From NCBI RefSeq assembly GCF_002113375.1, contig NZ_NEHO01000001.1, forward strand, positions 404,950 to 468,949: a stretch of 64,000 nt of DNA. The letters are read 5' to 3'. This DNA is from Pseudomonas sp. R37(2017). Its GTDB lineage: Bacteria > Pseudomonadota > Gammaproteobacteria > Pseudomonadales > Pseudomonadaceae. A model generated the notes under the pieces. The model was given only the letters and a program-made list of their open reading frames with translations, ran no database searches and was not told where the DNA came from. How positions within the stretch are numbered: position 1 is the first letter of the stretch; the number at the start of each line of letters is the position of its first letter. Shown here piece after piece: positions 33,408-41,840 of the stretch. Made by a program: the position numbers and the translations under genes.

Positions 33408-33511
33408 CTACTGGATTTCTCTTAAAGCAAATTCTTTGTGTTAAGGTCCGAAAAATGGCTTTCAGAACCGAGTGCCTGCAACAGGGCCCGGCGCGATACA
33501 GGAAACCCAGG

Positions 33512-34048
33512 ATGACAGCTCCCACATTACGCCCCGGCGGCCGCAGCGCGCGGGTCCAGGAATCCATTCATGCGGCCGTGCGCCAGCTCCTCGAGGAGCA
33601 GGACCGCGCCAGCGTGACCGTGCCGCAAATCGCCGCGCGCGCAGGCGTCACGCCGTCGACCATCTATCGCCGCTGGGGCGATGTGTCGGCACTGCTGGCC
33701 GATGTCGCCCTCGCCCGCATGCAACCCGACAACGAGCCGATCAATACCGGCAGCCTGCACGGCGATATTCGGGCCTGGGCGGAACAGTACCTGGACGAGA
33801 TGAGCAGCGAGCCCGGCCGCAACATGCTGTGCGATGTACAGGCGGCGCTGAAGCCGAGTTATTGCGCGACCATCATCGGCGGGCAACTGCAGACGATTCT
33901 GGATCGCTATCCGGATGAGCCCAGGCCCAGTGTCGATCGGCTGATCAATCTGATCGCCGCGCCGACGGTGTTTCGCATCCTGTTTGCCGAAGCGCCGCTT
34001 GAGGTTGAGGAATTGCACCGATTGATTGAAGTTGCATTGAATCAGTGA
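33512..34048 (+). CDS. TetR/AcrR-family regulator
   Basis: A 178-aa repressor. The HTH lies at about residues 30-60 (ASVTVPQIAARAGVTPSTIYRRWGDVSALLADVA), followed by the variable helical ligand domain. The ATG at 33512 (MTAPTLRPGGRSAR) follows CCAGG. An in-frame ATG at 33455, preceded by AAGG, would add 19 residues and cannot be excluded. Divergent from the MFS gene, with a shared palindrome, so it probably represses that transporter and possibly itself. Confidence 0.87.
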   Translation: MTAPTLRPGGRSARVQESIHAAVRQLLEEQDRASVTVPQIAARAGVTPSTIYRRWGDVSALLADVALARMQPDNEPINTGSLHGDIRAWAEQYLDEMSSEPGRNMLCDVQAALKPSYCATIIGGQLQTILDRYPDEPRPSVDRLINLIAAPTVFRILFAEAPLEVEELHRLIEVALNQ

Positions 34049-34053
34049 AGCCC

Positions 34054-34128
34054 CCTTCGCGAGCAGGCTCGCTCCCACAGAGGGCAGCGAACACAGGGCA
34101 AGTGTGGGAGCGAGCCTGCTCGCGAAAG
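34054..34128. repeat. REP pair (inverted)
   Basis: TTCGCGAGCAGGCTCGCTCC and its complement GGAGCGAGCCTGCTCGCGAA form a close pair after the tetR gene. Confidence 0.85.
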
Positions 34129-34264
34129 GGCCAGCCCAGACACTGAAAATCCCCCTGCGACACCCCGCCACGCCACGACCTTGGTCGACACTGACTAACG
34201 CTGGCGGTCGTGCGAGACTGTCTGTCCGGGCGGGAGGTCCGGGTGTCTTTTGTCTGGAGTCCCC

Positions 34265-37200
34265 ATGTCGCTGTCCACCGGGCTGATTGCCGCCGTCGCC
34301 CTGGCCTATATGGCCATCATGTTCGCCATCGCCTTCTATGGCGACCGACGCAGCGCGCCCTTGCCGCCGCGAGTGCGGGCCTGGGTGTACAGCCTGTCGC
34401 TGGCGGTCTATTGCACCAGTTGGACCTTCTTCGGTGCCGTGGGCCAGGCCGCCGAACAGCTCTGGTCGTTCCTGCCTATCTACCTCGGGCCGATCCTCTT
34501 GCTGATCGGCGCACCGTGGGTCCTGCAAAAAATGGTGATGATCAGCAAACAGGAGAACATCACCTCCATTGCCGACTTCATCGCTGCACGTTACGGCAAA
34601 TCCCAGTCATTGGCGGTGGTGGTGGCGCTGATTTGCCTGGTCGGTGTGTTGCCCTATATCGCGCTGCAGCTCAAAGGCATCGTGCTCGGCGTGAACCTGC
34701 TGATCGGCGCCGGTGCCGATGCCATGGGCACCCGTGCCCAGGACACCGCGCTGATTGTGTCGCTGGTGCTGGCGTTGTTCACCATTGTCTTCGGTACCCG
34801 CAACCTAGACGCCACGGAGCACCACCGCGGCATGGTGCTGGCGATTGCCTTCGAATCGCTGGTCAAACTGTTCGCATTTCTCGCCGTCGGCGCCTTCGTG
34901 ACCTACGGCCTGTACGACGGTTTCGACGACCTGTTCGACCAGGCCATGCTGGCGCCGCGGCTCGAACAGTACTGGAAGGAAACCATCAACTGGCCATCGA
35001 TGGTGGTGCAAACCGGTGTGGCGATGATGGCGATCATTTGCCTGCCGCGACAGTTTCACGTGACCGTTGTCGAGAACATCGACCCTCAGGATCTGCGCCT
35101 GGCCAAGTGGGTTTTCCCAACCTACCTCGCCCTCGCGGCATTGTTTGTCGTGCCGATTGCCCTGGCCGGCCAGATGATGTTGCCCAGTTCGGTGTTGCCC
35201 GACTCGTTCGTCATCAGCCTGCCCCTGGCCCAGGCACACCCGGCGTTGGCCTTGCTGGCGTTTATCGGCGGGGCTTCGGCGGCCACCGGCATGGTGATCG
35301 TGGCCAGCGTGGCACTGTCGACCATGGTGTCCAACGACATGCTGCTGCCCTGGCTGCTGCGTCGCAACAACGCAGAACGTCCGTTCGAAGTGTTCCGTCA
35401 GTGGATGTTGTCGGTGCGCCGCGTCAGCATCGTGGCCATCCTGCTGCTGGCCTACGTCAGTTATCGCCTGCTGGGCTCGACCGCCAGCCTGGCGACCATT
35501 GGCCAGATCGCTTTCGCTGCCGTGACCCAGCTTGCCCCCGCCATGCTCGGGGCGCTGTACTGGAAACAAGCCAACCGCCGTGGCGTTTTCGCAGGCCTGG
35601 CCGCGGGCACCTTCCTGTGGTTCTACACCTTGATCCTGCCGATTGCCGCCCTCAGCCTCGGTCTGTCCTTGAGCACATTCCCGGGCCTGGCCTGGCTGCA
35701 CAGCAATCCACTGAACCTGCCAATCACCCCGCTGACCCAAGGCGTGGTGCTGTCTTTGGCAGGCAACTTCACGTTGTTCGCCTGGGTCTCGGTGCTGTCG
35801 CGCACCCGGGTTTCCGAGCATTGGCAGGCGGGCCGCTTCATCGGCCAGGAAATCAGTGCCCGTCCCAGCGCACGTTCGATGCTGGCGGTGCAGATCGACG
35901 ACCTGCTGCAACTGGCGGCGCGCTTTGTCGGCGAAGAACGGGCCCGTCAAAGTTTCATCCGTTTTGCCTATCGCCAGGGCAAAGGCTTCAACCCGAACCA
36001 GAACGCCGACAGTGAATGGATCGCCCATACCGAACGCTTGCTGGCCGGTGTGCTCGGAGCCTCTTCGACCCGCGCGGTGGTAAAAGCCGCCATTGAAGGC
36101 CGGGAGATGCAATTGGAGGACGTTGTGCGCATTGCCGACGAAGCCTCGGAAGTGCTGCAGTTCAACCGTGCCTTGCTGCAAGGTGCCATCGAGAACATCA
36201 CCCAGGGCATCAGCGTGGTCGACCAGTCGCTGAAACTGGTGGCCTGGAACCGTCGCTACCTGGATCTGTTCAACTACCCCGATGGCCTGATCAGAGTCGG
36301 CCGGCCCATCGCCGATATCATTCGCCACAATGCCGAGCGCGGTCTGTGCGGCCCCGGCGAAGCCGAAGTTCACGTCGCGCGCCGCCTGCACTGGATGCGC
36401 CAGGGCCGCGCGCACACGTCCGAACGACTGTTCCCCAATGGCCGGGTGATCGAACTGATCGGCAACCCGATGCCCGGCGGTGGCTTCGTCATGAGTTTCA
36501 CCGACATCACCGCGTTCCGCGAAGCCGAGCAGGCGCTGACGGAGGCCAACGAAGGCCTGGAGCAACGGGTTACCGAACGGACCCACGAATTGTCCCAACT
36601 CAACGTCGCCCTGACCGAAGCCAAGGGCACCGCCGAAGCGGCCAACCAGTCCAAGACCCGTTTCCTCGCGGCCGTCAGCCATGACTTGATGCAGCCGCTG
36701 AATGCCGCGCGGCTGTTCTCCGCCGCCCTCTCCCATCAGAACGAGGGTCTGTCGGGCGAGGCGCAGAAACTGGTCGAGCACCTGGACAGCTCGCTGCGCT
36801 CGGCCGAAGACTTGATCAGCGATCTGCTGGACATTTCCCGCCTGGAAAACGGCAAGATCAACCCGAATCGCCAGCCGTTCGCGCTCAACGAGCTGTTCGA
36901 CACCCTCGGCACCGAGTTCAAGGTGCTGGCGCGAGAACAAAACCTGGAGTTCCGCGTGCGCGGCAGCGCGCTGCGGGTCGACAGCGACATCAAATTGCTG
37001 CGGCGGATTTTGCAGAACTTCCTGACCAACGCTTTCCGCTACGGCAAAGGGCCGGTGCTGCTGGGGGTTCGCCGACACAAGGAACAATTGAGCCTGGAAG
37101 TCTGGGACCGTGGGCCGGGTATTCCGGAAGATAAACAGCAGGTGATTTTCGAAGAGTTCAAGCGCCTCGACAGCCACCAGACACGAGCCGAAAAAGGCCT

Positions 37201-37735
37201 GGGCCTGGGCCTGGCCATTGCCGACGGCCTTTGTCGCGTGCTCGGCCATACCCTGCGCGTACGCTCCTGGCCGGGGCGTGGCAGCGTGTTCAGCGTCAGC
37301 GTACCGCTGGCCCGGTCACAGACCTCTGCACCGGTCAAAGTCGCCGAGCTCAATGGCAAATTGCTCAATGGCGCGCAGGTGCTGTGTATCGACAACGAGG
37401 ACAGCATTCTGATCGGCATGAACAGCCTGCTCAGCCGCTGGGGTTGCCAGGTCTGGACCGCGCGCAATCGCGAGGAATGCGCCGCGTTGCTGGGCGAAGG
37501 CGTGCGTCCGCAATTGGCGCTGGTGGATTACCACCTCGATCATGGCGAGACCGGCACCGATTTGATGGCCTGGTTGCGCACGCAAATGGGCGAGCCGGTT
37601 CCAGGGGTGGTGATCAGCGCCGATGGCCGGCCGGAGACGGTGGACATGGTACACGCCGCGGGACTGGACTACTTGGCCAAACCGGTGAAACCGGCGGCGT
37701 TGCGGGCGTTGTTGAGCCGGTATTTGCCGTTGTAG
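34265..37735 (+). CDS. Hybrid sensor kinase with sodium/solute symporter domain (MxtR/CrbS-like)
   Basis: An 1156-aa membrane sensor. Residues about 1-515 form an SSS-type symporter domain of about 13 helices, followed by a PAS domain (about 640-755, LQGAIENITQGISVVDQ), a coiled linker, a histidine kinase (phospho-His near residue 806 in SHDLMQPLNAARL; G boxes WDRGPGIPE and GLGLGLAIADG) and a C-terminal receiver (phospho-Asp near residue 1088 in LALVDYHLD). The layout is that of MxtR/CrbS, which with the regulator ErdR/CrbR controls acetate use in pseudomonads. CbrA is a related alternative but has no receiver. GGAG precedes the ATG at 34265. No regulator gene is adjacent, which is also the case for MxtR. 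Confidence 0.88.
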   Translation: MSLSTGLIAAVALAYMAIMFAIAFYGDRRSAPLPPRVRAWVYSLSLAVYCTSWTFFGAVGQAAEQLWSFLPIYLGPILLLIGAPWVLQKMVMISKQENITSIADFIAARYGKSQSLAVVVALICLVGVLPYIALQLKGIVLGVNLLIGAGADAMGTRAQDTALIVSLVLALFTIVFGTRNLDATEHHRGMVLAIAFESLVKLFAFLAVGAFVTYGLYDGFDDLFDQAMLAPRLEQYWKETINWPSMVVQTGVAMMAIICLPRQFHVTVVENIDPQDLRLAKWVFPTYLALAALFVVPIALAGQMMLPSSVLPDSFVISLPLAQAHPALALLAFIGGASAATGMVIVASVALSTMVSNDMLLPWLLRRNNAERPFEVFRQWMLSVRRVSIVAILLLAYVSYRLLGSTASLATIGQIAFAAVTQLAPAMLGALYWKQANRRGVFAGLAAGTFLWFYTLILPIAALSLGLSLSTFPGLAWLHSNPLNLPITPLTQGVVLSLAGNFTLFAWVSVLSRTRVSEHWQAGRFIGQEISARPSARSMLAVQIDDLLQLAARFVGEERARQSFIRFAYRQGKGFNPNQNADSEWIAHTERLLAGVLGASSTRAVVKAAIEGREMQLEDVVRIADEASEVLQFNRALLQGAIENITQGISVVDQSLKLVAWNRRYLDLFNYPDGLIRVGRPIADIIRHNAERGLCGPGEAEVHVARRLHWMRQGRAHTSERLFPNGRVIELIGNPMPGGGFVMSFTDITAFREAEQALTEANEGLEQRVTERTHELSQLNVALTEAKGTAEAANQSKTRFLAAVSHDLMQPLNAARLFSAALSHQNEGLSGEAQKLVEHLDSSLRSAEDLISDLLDISRLENGKINPNRQPFALNELFDTLGTEFKVLAREQNLEFRVRGSALRVDSDIKLLRRILQNFLTNAFRYGKGPVLLGVRRHKEQLSLEVWDRGPGIPEDKQQVIFEEFKRLDSHQTRAEKGLGLGLAIADGLCRVLGHTLRVRSWPGRGSVFSVSVPLARSQTSAPVKVAELNGKLLNGAQVLCIDNEDSILIGMNSLLSRWGCQVWTARNREECAALLGEGVRPQLALVDYHLDHGETGTDLMAWLRTQMGEPVPGVVISADGRPETVDMVHAAGLDYLAKPVKPAALRALLSRYLPL

Positions 37736-37765
37736 GGTTTGGGTGATGTGGTGATGGGTCTGACG

Positions 37766-37836
37766 CCTTCGCGAGCAGGCTCGCTCCCACAGGTGTCGTG
37801 GTGACATACATGTGGGAGCGAGCCTGCTCGCGAAGC
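37766..37836. repeat. REP pair (inverted)
   Basis: CTTCGCGAGCAGGCTCGCTC and GAGCGAGCCTGCTCGCGAAG lie between the convergent sensor kinase and rmuC genes; the second copy ends 8 bp from the rmuC stop codon. Confidence 0.85.
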
Positions 37837-37843
37837 TTTTCAG

Positions 37844-39322
37844 TTACTCCGGCAACTCGACCAACCCATCGACATCGGTCATCGCCCGCTCCAGCAAGTC
37901 CGCCGGCAGGCTCTTGCTCGCCCGCGCACCCAGCAACTTGAGTTGCTCACTGCGGCTGACCAGGTTGCCACGACCCTCTGTCAGCTTGTTGCGTGCCGAG
38001 CTGTAGGCCTTGTCCAGTTGCTGCAGGCGATTGCCGACTTCGTCCAGATCCTGGATGAACAGCACGAACTTGTCGTACAGCCACCCGGCCCGCTCGGCGA
38101 TTTCCCGGGCATTCTGGCTCTGGCGCTCCTGCTTCCACAGGCTGTCGATGACGCGCAGGGTCGCCAACAACGTGGTGGGGCTGACGATCACGATGTTGCG
38201 GTCGAACGCCTCCTGGAACAACGTCGGCTCAGCCTGCAACGCGGCAGAAAAAGCCGCCTCGATCGGTACGAAAAGCAATACGAAATCCAGGCTGTGCAAG
38301 CCATCGAGACGCTTGTAATCCTTGCCCGCCAGGCCTTTGACGTGATTGCGCAACGACAGCACGTGCTGTTTGATGGCGATCTGGCCAATGGCCTCGTCCT
38401 CGGCCGCCACGTACTGCTGATAAGCCGTCAGGCTGACCTTGGAGTCGACCACCACCTGCTTGTCGCCCGGCAGATAAATGATCACGTCTGGCTGGAAGCG
38501 CTCGCCATCGGGCCCCTTGAGATTGACCTGAGTCTGGTACTCGCGGCCCTTCTCCAGCCCCGCATGCTCAAGCACGCGCTCAAGAATCAGTTCGCCCCAA
38601 TTGCCCTGGGTCTTCTGCCCCTTCAAGGCACGGGTCAGGTTGGTGGCTTCATCGCTCAAGCGCAAATTCAGCTGTTGCAGGCGCTCCAGCTCCCTGGCCA
38701 GGGAGAAACGTTCGCGAGCCTCGTTCTGATAGCTTTCCTCGACTCGCTTTTCGAAGGACTGGATGCGTTCCTTGAGTGGATCGAGCAACTGCCCCAGGCG
38801 TTGCTGACTGGTTTCGGCAAAACGCTGCTCGCGCTCATCGAAAATTTTCCCCGCCAGTTCGGCAAATTGCGCGCGCAGCTCGTCCCGCGAACCTTGCAGG
38901 TCGTTGAGGCGCTGTTGATGGCTGTCCTGTTGCTCGCGCAATTCGGCATTGAGCGATGCGGCCTGGGCATCCAGGCGACGCAATTCGGCTTCTTTGCCGG
39001 CGCGTTCGATATTCCAGGCATGGGCGGCGTCCCGGGCGTCGTCGCGCTCGATCTGCAGCAGTTCGACCTCCCGACGCAGCGCAGCCAGATCGGCCTGTTT
39101 CGCGGCGTTGGCCTGGGTCAGGTCAGCGATTTCGTCGCGACTGGATTCGAGCTGTGCATTCAGTCCGTCCTGCGCCAGTTGCGCCGTGGCCAGGCGCTCT
39201 TGCAGCAATGCAACGTCTGCCTGCGTGGTGCTGGCCCGACGCTGAAGTTGCCAGGCCAATACCAGCAACGGCAACCCAGCCGCTGCCAGCCCCAGCAACA
39301 CGCTGGTCAAGTCCATTGCCAT
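37844..39322 (-). CDS. rmuC: DNA recombination protein RmuC
   Basis: A 492-aa protein with an N-terminal membrane anchor (MDLTSVLLGLAAAGLPLLVLAW), a long coiled coil (about 30-190) and a nuclease-like core (about 230-430) with GNWGELILERVLEHAGL, FQPDVIIYLPGDKQVVVDSKVSL and LDFVLLFVPIEAAF, in which the D-(D/E)XK pattern is apparent. It limits inversions at short inverted repeats in E. coli. The Shine-Dalgarno AGGAG lies between the upstream ATG at 39337 and the ATG at 39322, so 39322 is chosen; 39316 is also possible. Confidence 0.94.
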   Translation of the reverse strand: MAMDLTSVLLGLAAAGLPLLVLAWQLQRRASTTQADVALLQERLATAQLAQDGLNAQLESSRDEIADLTQANAAKQADLAALRREVELLQIERDDARDAAHAWNIERAGKEAELRRLDAQAASLNAELREQQDSHQQRLNDLQGSRDELRAQFAELAGKIFDEREQRFAETSQQRLGQLLDPLKERIQSFEKRVEESYQNEARERFSLARELERLQQLNLRLSDEATNLTRALKGQKTQGNWGELILERVLEHAGLEKGREYQTQVNLKGPDGERFQPDVIIYLPGDKQVVVDSKVSLTAYQQYVAAEDEAIGQIAIKQHVLSLRNHVKGLAGKDYKRLDGLHSLDFVLLFVPIEAAFSAALQAEPTLFQEAFDRNIVIVSPTTLLATLRVIDSLWKQERQSQNAREIAERAGWLYDKFVLFIQDLDEVGNRLQQLDKAYSSARNKLTEGRGNLVSRSEQLKLLGARASKSLPADLLERAMTDVDGLVELPE

Positions 39323-39383
39323 AGCCACTCCTGCCATTCGGATAAAGCCTGAAGGTTAACCAAGGCGTCCGGTCTTGGACAGC

Positions 39384-39707
39384 TCAGTCTTCGACCAGCC
39401 CCAGCTCCAGTTGAGCACGCAGATCACCGGCCCGGGCGGCCTGACGCAGCAGGTCCTGACCAATTCGGCGGTCCCGGGCATTCCCGCATTCGCGGCACAT
39501 CAACTGGCCAAGGCGGCTTTGTGCAGCCACCACGCCCTCACGGGCCGGTTGCTTGAGCAGGCGTCCGGCGATGTGTTTGACGTTACGGTTTTCACCCAGA
39601 TGCGGACTGTCCAACAGCCACTCCGCCACGCGCATGGAAAAGCGCTTGGCAGGTGCAACAGAAGGCGATTTGGAGGAAGAGGAAACGGGGGCTGAGCGAA
39701 ACTTCAT
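39384..39707 (-). CDS. Small Sel1-like repeat protein
   Basis: A 107-aa protein: a Ser-rich basic N-terminus (MKFRSAPVSSSSKSPSVAPA) followed by Sel1-type helices (VVAAQSRLGQLMCRECGN, then DRRIGQDLLRQAARAGDLRAQLELG). The ATG at 39707 is used; the open frame continues upstream to 39815 without support. It lies upstream of rmuC on the same strand, 61 bp away, so an rmuC operon is possible. No signal peptide. Function unknown. Confidence 0.75.
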   Translation of the reverse strand: MKFRSAPVSSSSKSPSVAPAKRFSMRVAEWLLDSPHLGENRNVKHIAGRLLKQPAREGVVAAQSRLGQLMCRECGNARDRRIGQDLLRQAARAGDLRAQLELGLVED

Positions 39708-39812
39708 AAAGCACTGTGGGGCAGATCGGAAGGCGCGCAACTTTACTCTTTTTTTCTTACAGGTAAAGCTGAAAATATCCCGGCACGCCCGTCCTAGAGC
39801 AAGCGCTCGGGA

Positions 39813-39944
39813 CAATCCACAGAAGCTGTGGATAACTCAGTGGACAACCGCCCCTCAAGCCGCTCAAAGCCCTGTGGAATGGGGCTCGCAGTCAAACTGA
39901 CGATTTTTTCACCAGTAAAAAAAAGCGATGTTTTTCATTGACTT
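39813..39944 (+). repeat. DnaA-box intergenic element, copy B
   Basis: CAATCCACA and TGTGGATAA (39813-39821 and 39827-39835) form an inverted DnaA-box pair with the same 5-nt spacing as copy A. It then shares AAC-GTG-ACA, CCGCT-AAAGCCC-GT, a T6 tract, an A8 tract and TTTTCATTGACTT with copy A at matching offsets. The copies are 131 and 132 bp long. Confidence 0.7.
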
Positions 39945-40610
39945 AAATTTTGGTTACAGGCAGCCACTGCGCTTGAACATGAGATGACAGCAGGGTGACA
40001 AACCGCACGACTAATGTGCACAAGTGCCTTTGCAACGGTTATATCGATGCAATTTTTCGGCGCTTTTTTTGGAATGCCTGGGGATAAGCCCTGGCAAACC
40101 CGGCGTCCAGACGGCTGCCCGGCTACAAACTTCGATAACCGGCGGTCGGATTTTCCCTGGATACAGGGGTGTATCAAACCCGGGCAATGCAATTTTTGTA
40201 CATCCCCAAGGGCAAAACTGCCCGATCGGGCACCTGCCGGGAAATTCTTTTCGCTAGCACACTTCCATTGGCCAGTTCAATCCGTTAGTATCCGCGCCGT
40301 TAGTACCAAGCTGAAAGTCAATTCTGGTCGAACAATCCCCCCGGTCAGCCTTCCCAACGGAAGCCTCCACCGAACAAGCGGGATCGACCACCTCGATGGT
40401 TTCCAGGTAAATCCTGCGCCGACACAACCTTTGAATCGAAAGCAAAGGGTGTTGCTCCGCCTGCTTACTCTGCTCGAACCAACCTGCAAATTGATCAGGA
40501 TCTTCACCCCGGGCCCAGAACCTTTGCCCTCGATGTGTTGCCTGCCCTCCTGAGTACCTACCTGCCAGCCCAAGCGCGCCAACTTTTCAGCGCTTCAAAC
40601 TGGCTGCTTT

Positions 40611-40660
40611 GTTCCAGTCGGGTTCTTCGTTCGATCAATGGTGATCGACGTTACTGGAAC
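40611..40660 (+). promoter_or_regulatory. Leader hairpin upstream of the 74-aa gene
   Basis: The outer stem GTTCCAGT/ACTGGAAC (40611-40618 and 40653-40660) encloses an inner stem CGATCA-ATGG-TGATCG (40632-40647). It lies 51 bp before the ATG at 40712, in what would be the 5' leader. Confidence 0.5.
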
Positions 40661-40711
40661 GTTTTAACGTTGCACGGTTCTTATCCGTGTCATTTGTAGG
40701 AACACCCAATA

Positions 40712-40936
40712 ATGTCTACTCAAATCCAGACCCAGGATGCCATTCGCACCCTAACCAACGCTTTTGCTCCAATGAACTGCCTGATCATGGCCGCTCGCAA
40801 AGGCTGCTTCAGCTTCACCCTGGTCAACGAACACGGCATCGCTCGCCACAGCGAACGCCTGTACCCCGATCAATACTCCAGCGCCGAGCCGCTGCAGGCC
40901 GTGATCGAGCGTACCCGTCAGGCACTGGTTGCCTGA
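40712..40936 (+). CDS. Small protein of unknown function
   Basis: A 74-aa protein beginning MSTQIQTQDAIRTLTNAFAP and ending VIERTRQALVA. It is mixed alpha/beta in character, with no signal peptide, membrane segment or known motif; two Cys occur (CLIMAARKGC). TAGGA lies 12 bp upstream of the ATG, and a strong terminator follows 25 bp after the stop, so it is a well-defined single-gene unit with a long structured leader. Codon use is typical of the genome. I do not recognise the family. Confidence 0.8.
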   Translation: MSTQIQTQDAIRTLTNAFAPMNCLIMAARKGCFSFTLVNEHGIARHSERLYPDQYSSAEPLQAVIERTRQALVA

Positions 40937-40960
40937 AACGTCGGAAAGGCTGAAAAAGCG

Positions 40961-40989
40961 AAAGCCCTGCCCGAAAAGCGGGGCTTTTT
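40961..40989 (+). terminator. Intrinsic terminator
   Basis: AAAGCCC pairs with GGGCTTT across 13 nt and is followed by T residues, 25 bp after the 74-aa gene. Confidence 0.8.
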
Positions 40990-41211
40990 ATTGCCCGATG
41001 TTTCCCTTCCCTCGAATCACGACTAAGCACGATCGGATATAACAGTTATAACTGATCGCTGGAAATATTTTAAAAACAGACCTTTACAGCGCGAATATGA
41101 CACTACACTTCAACTCAAGCGGCGTGACCCGCTTGCGGCGAACCTGAGTCGATTCACAGCTGCCAAGCCCCCTTTCAGGTATCGCCGTCCAATTCAGGTT
41201 TCGAGGGTTAT

Positions 41212-41694
41212 ATGGGTATCGCTGCCAGCGAACTGTGCCGCTACGTGATTCGTCCGACATTGATCTACCTCGGACGCCATAGCGCTACTGCCGAATCCCT
41301 GCTGCTGGGCATTGCCGCCAGCCAGTCAGCCCTTGGTTCCGCCCTGCACGACCGCCGTGGGCACGGCCTCTACCGCATCGCCGAGCCCCGCCACCAGGCC
41401 CTTTGGGACCATTACCTGGCCCTTGATCCGGAGCGTGCGAGCCTGGTCCGCGGCCTGGCCAGCCAGCATGCGTTTCTCAGTGGCCCGCATCTCGAATTGA
41501 CCGTCAACCTGCGTTACGCCACAGCCATCGCCTGGCTGCTGGTGGAAGAACAGAATACCCCCCTCCCCGCCCCTGATGATTTGTTGGGCATGGCCAGAAT
41601 CTGGCGCCAGACCTTTCAGCCCCAGGGACGTCTGCGTGATTTCACTTGCGCCTGGCAAACCTGTGTTTCACCTCTGAATCAGGTAGCCTGCTGA
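41212..41694 (+). CDS. Protein resembling a phage-encoded transglycosylase-like family
   Basis: A 160-aa protein. The segments YVIRPTLIYLGRHSATAESLLLGIAASQS, GLYRIAEPRHQALWDHYL and NLRYATAIAWLLVEE...PLPAPDDLLGMARIWRQTF follow, in order, blocks I recall from a tailed-phage structural protein family with a lysozyme-like fold. At the position where those proteins usually have Glu (AxES), this one has Gln38, so hydrolase activity may be lost. No other phage genes are nearby, which suggests a domesticated remnant. Its own promoter region (40990-41211) is AT-rich. The ATG is at 41212. The homology is from memory and unverified. Confidence 0.6.
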   Translation: MGIAASELCRYVIRPTLIYLGRHSATAESLLLGIAASQSALGSALHDRRGHGLYRIAEPRHQALWDHYLALDPERASLVRGLASQHAFLSGPHLELTVNLRYATAIAWLLVEEQNTPLPAPDDLLGMARIWRQTFQPQGRLRDFTCAWQTCVSPLNQVAC

Positions 41695-41840
41695 TACTTC
41701 TGGATCCAAACATCGCGCAACAGGTCGCGAATCTGGTCTGATTGTCCTACAAAACCGCTCTAACTCAGGCCATACAGCCTATGGCGCTGGGGCGAAAATG
41801 TTGGTAATTTTCGCCCCGGTGATCACCAGGAGTTCTAATA

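Larger units (their letters stand above)
39708..40711. other. 1-kb gene-poor interval
   Basis: No reading frame here has coding character; the longest (40014-40553) starts in low-complexity AT-rich sequence and has no recognisable product. It holds DnaA-box element copy B (39813-39944), two ATGCAATTTTT repeats (about 40049 and 40187), several small GC hairpins around 40200-40235, a duplicated GTTAGTA motif (40283-40306), and the large hairpin at 40611-40660 before the gene at 40712. It may include a long leader or an undetected small RNA. Confidence 0.6.

Noticed and set aside
34210..36015. 601-codon plus-strand frame overlapping the sensor kinase
   Set aside because: Arg/Pro/Gly-rich shifted frame; the other frame encodes clear transporter helices and kinase motifs.
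34805..37249. 814-codon minus-strand frame
   Set aside because: Antisense shadow of the sensor kinase gene with Gln/His/Val-rich low-information composition.
40014..40553. 179-codon frame in the 1-kb gap, considered as a new gene
   Set aside because: No ribosome-binding site, Pro/Ser/Arg-rich, and it crosses several hairpins; more likely non-coding.
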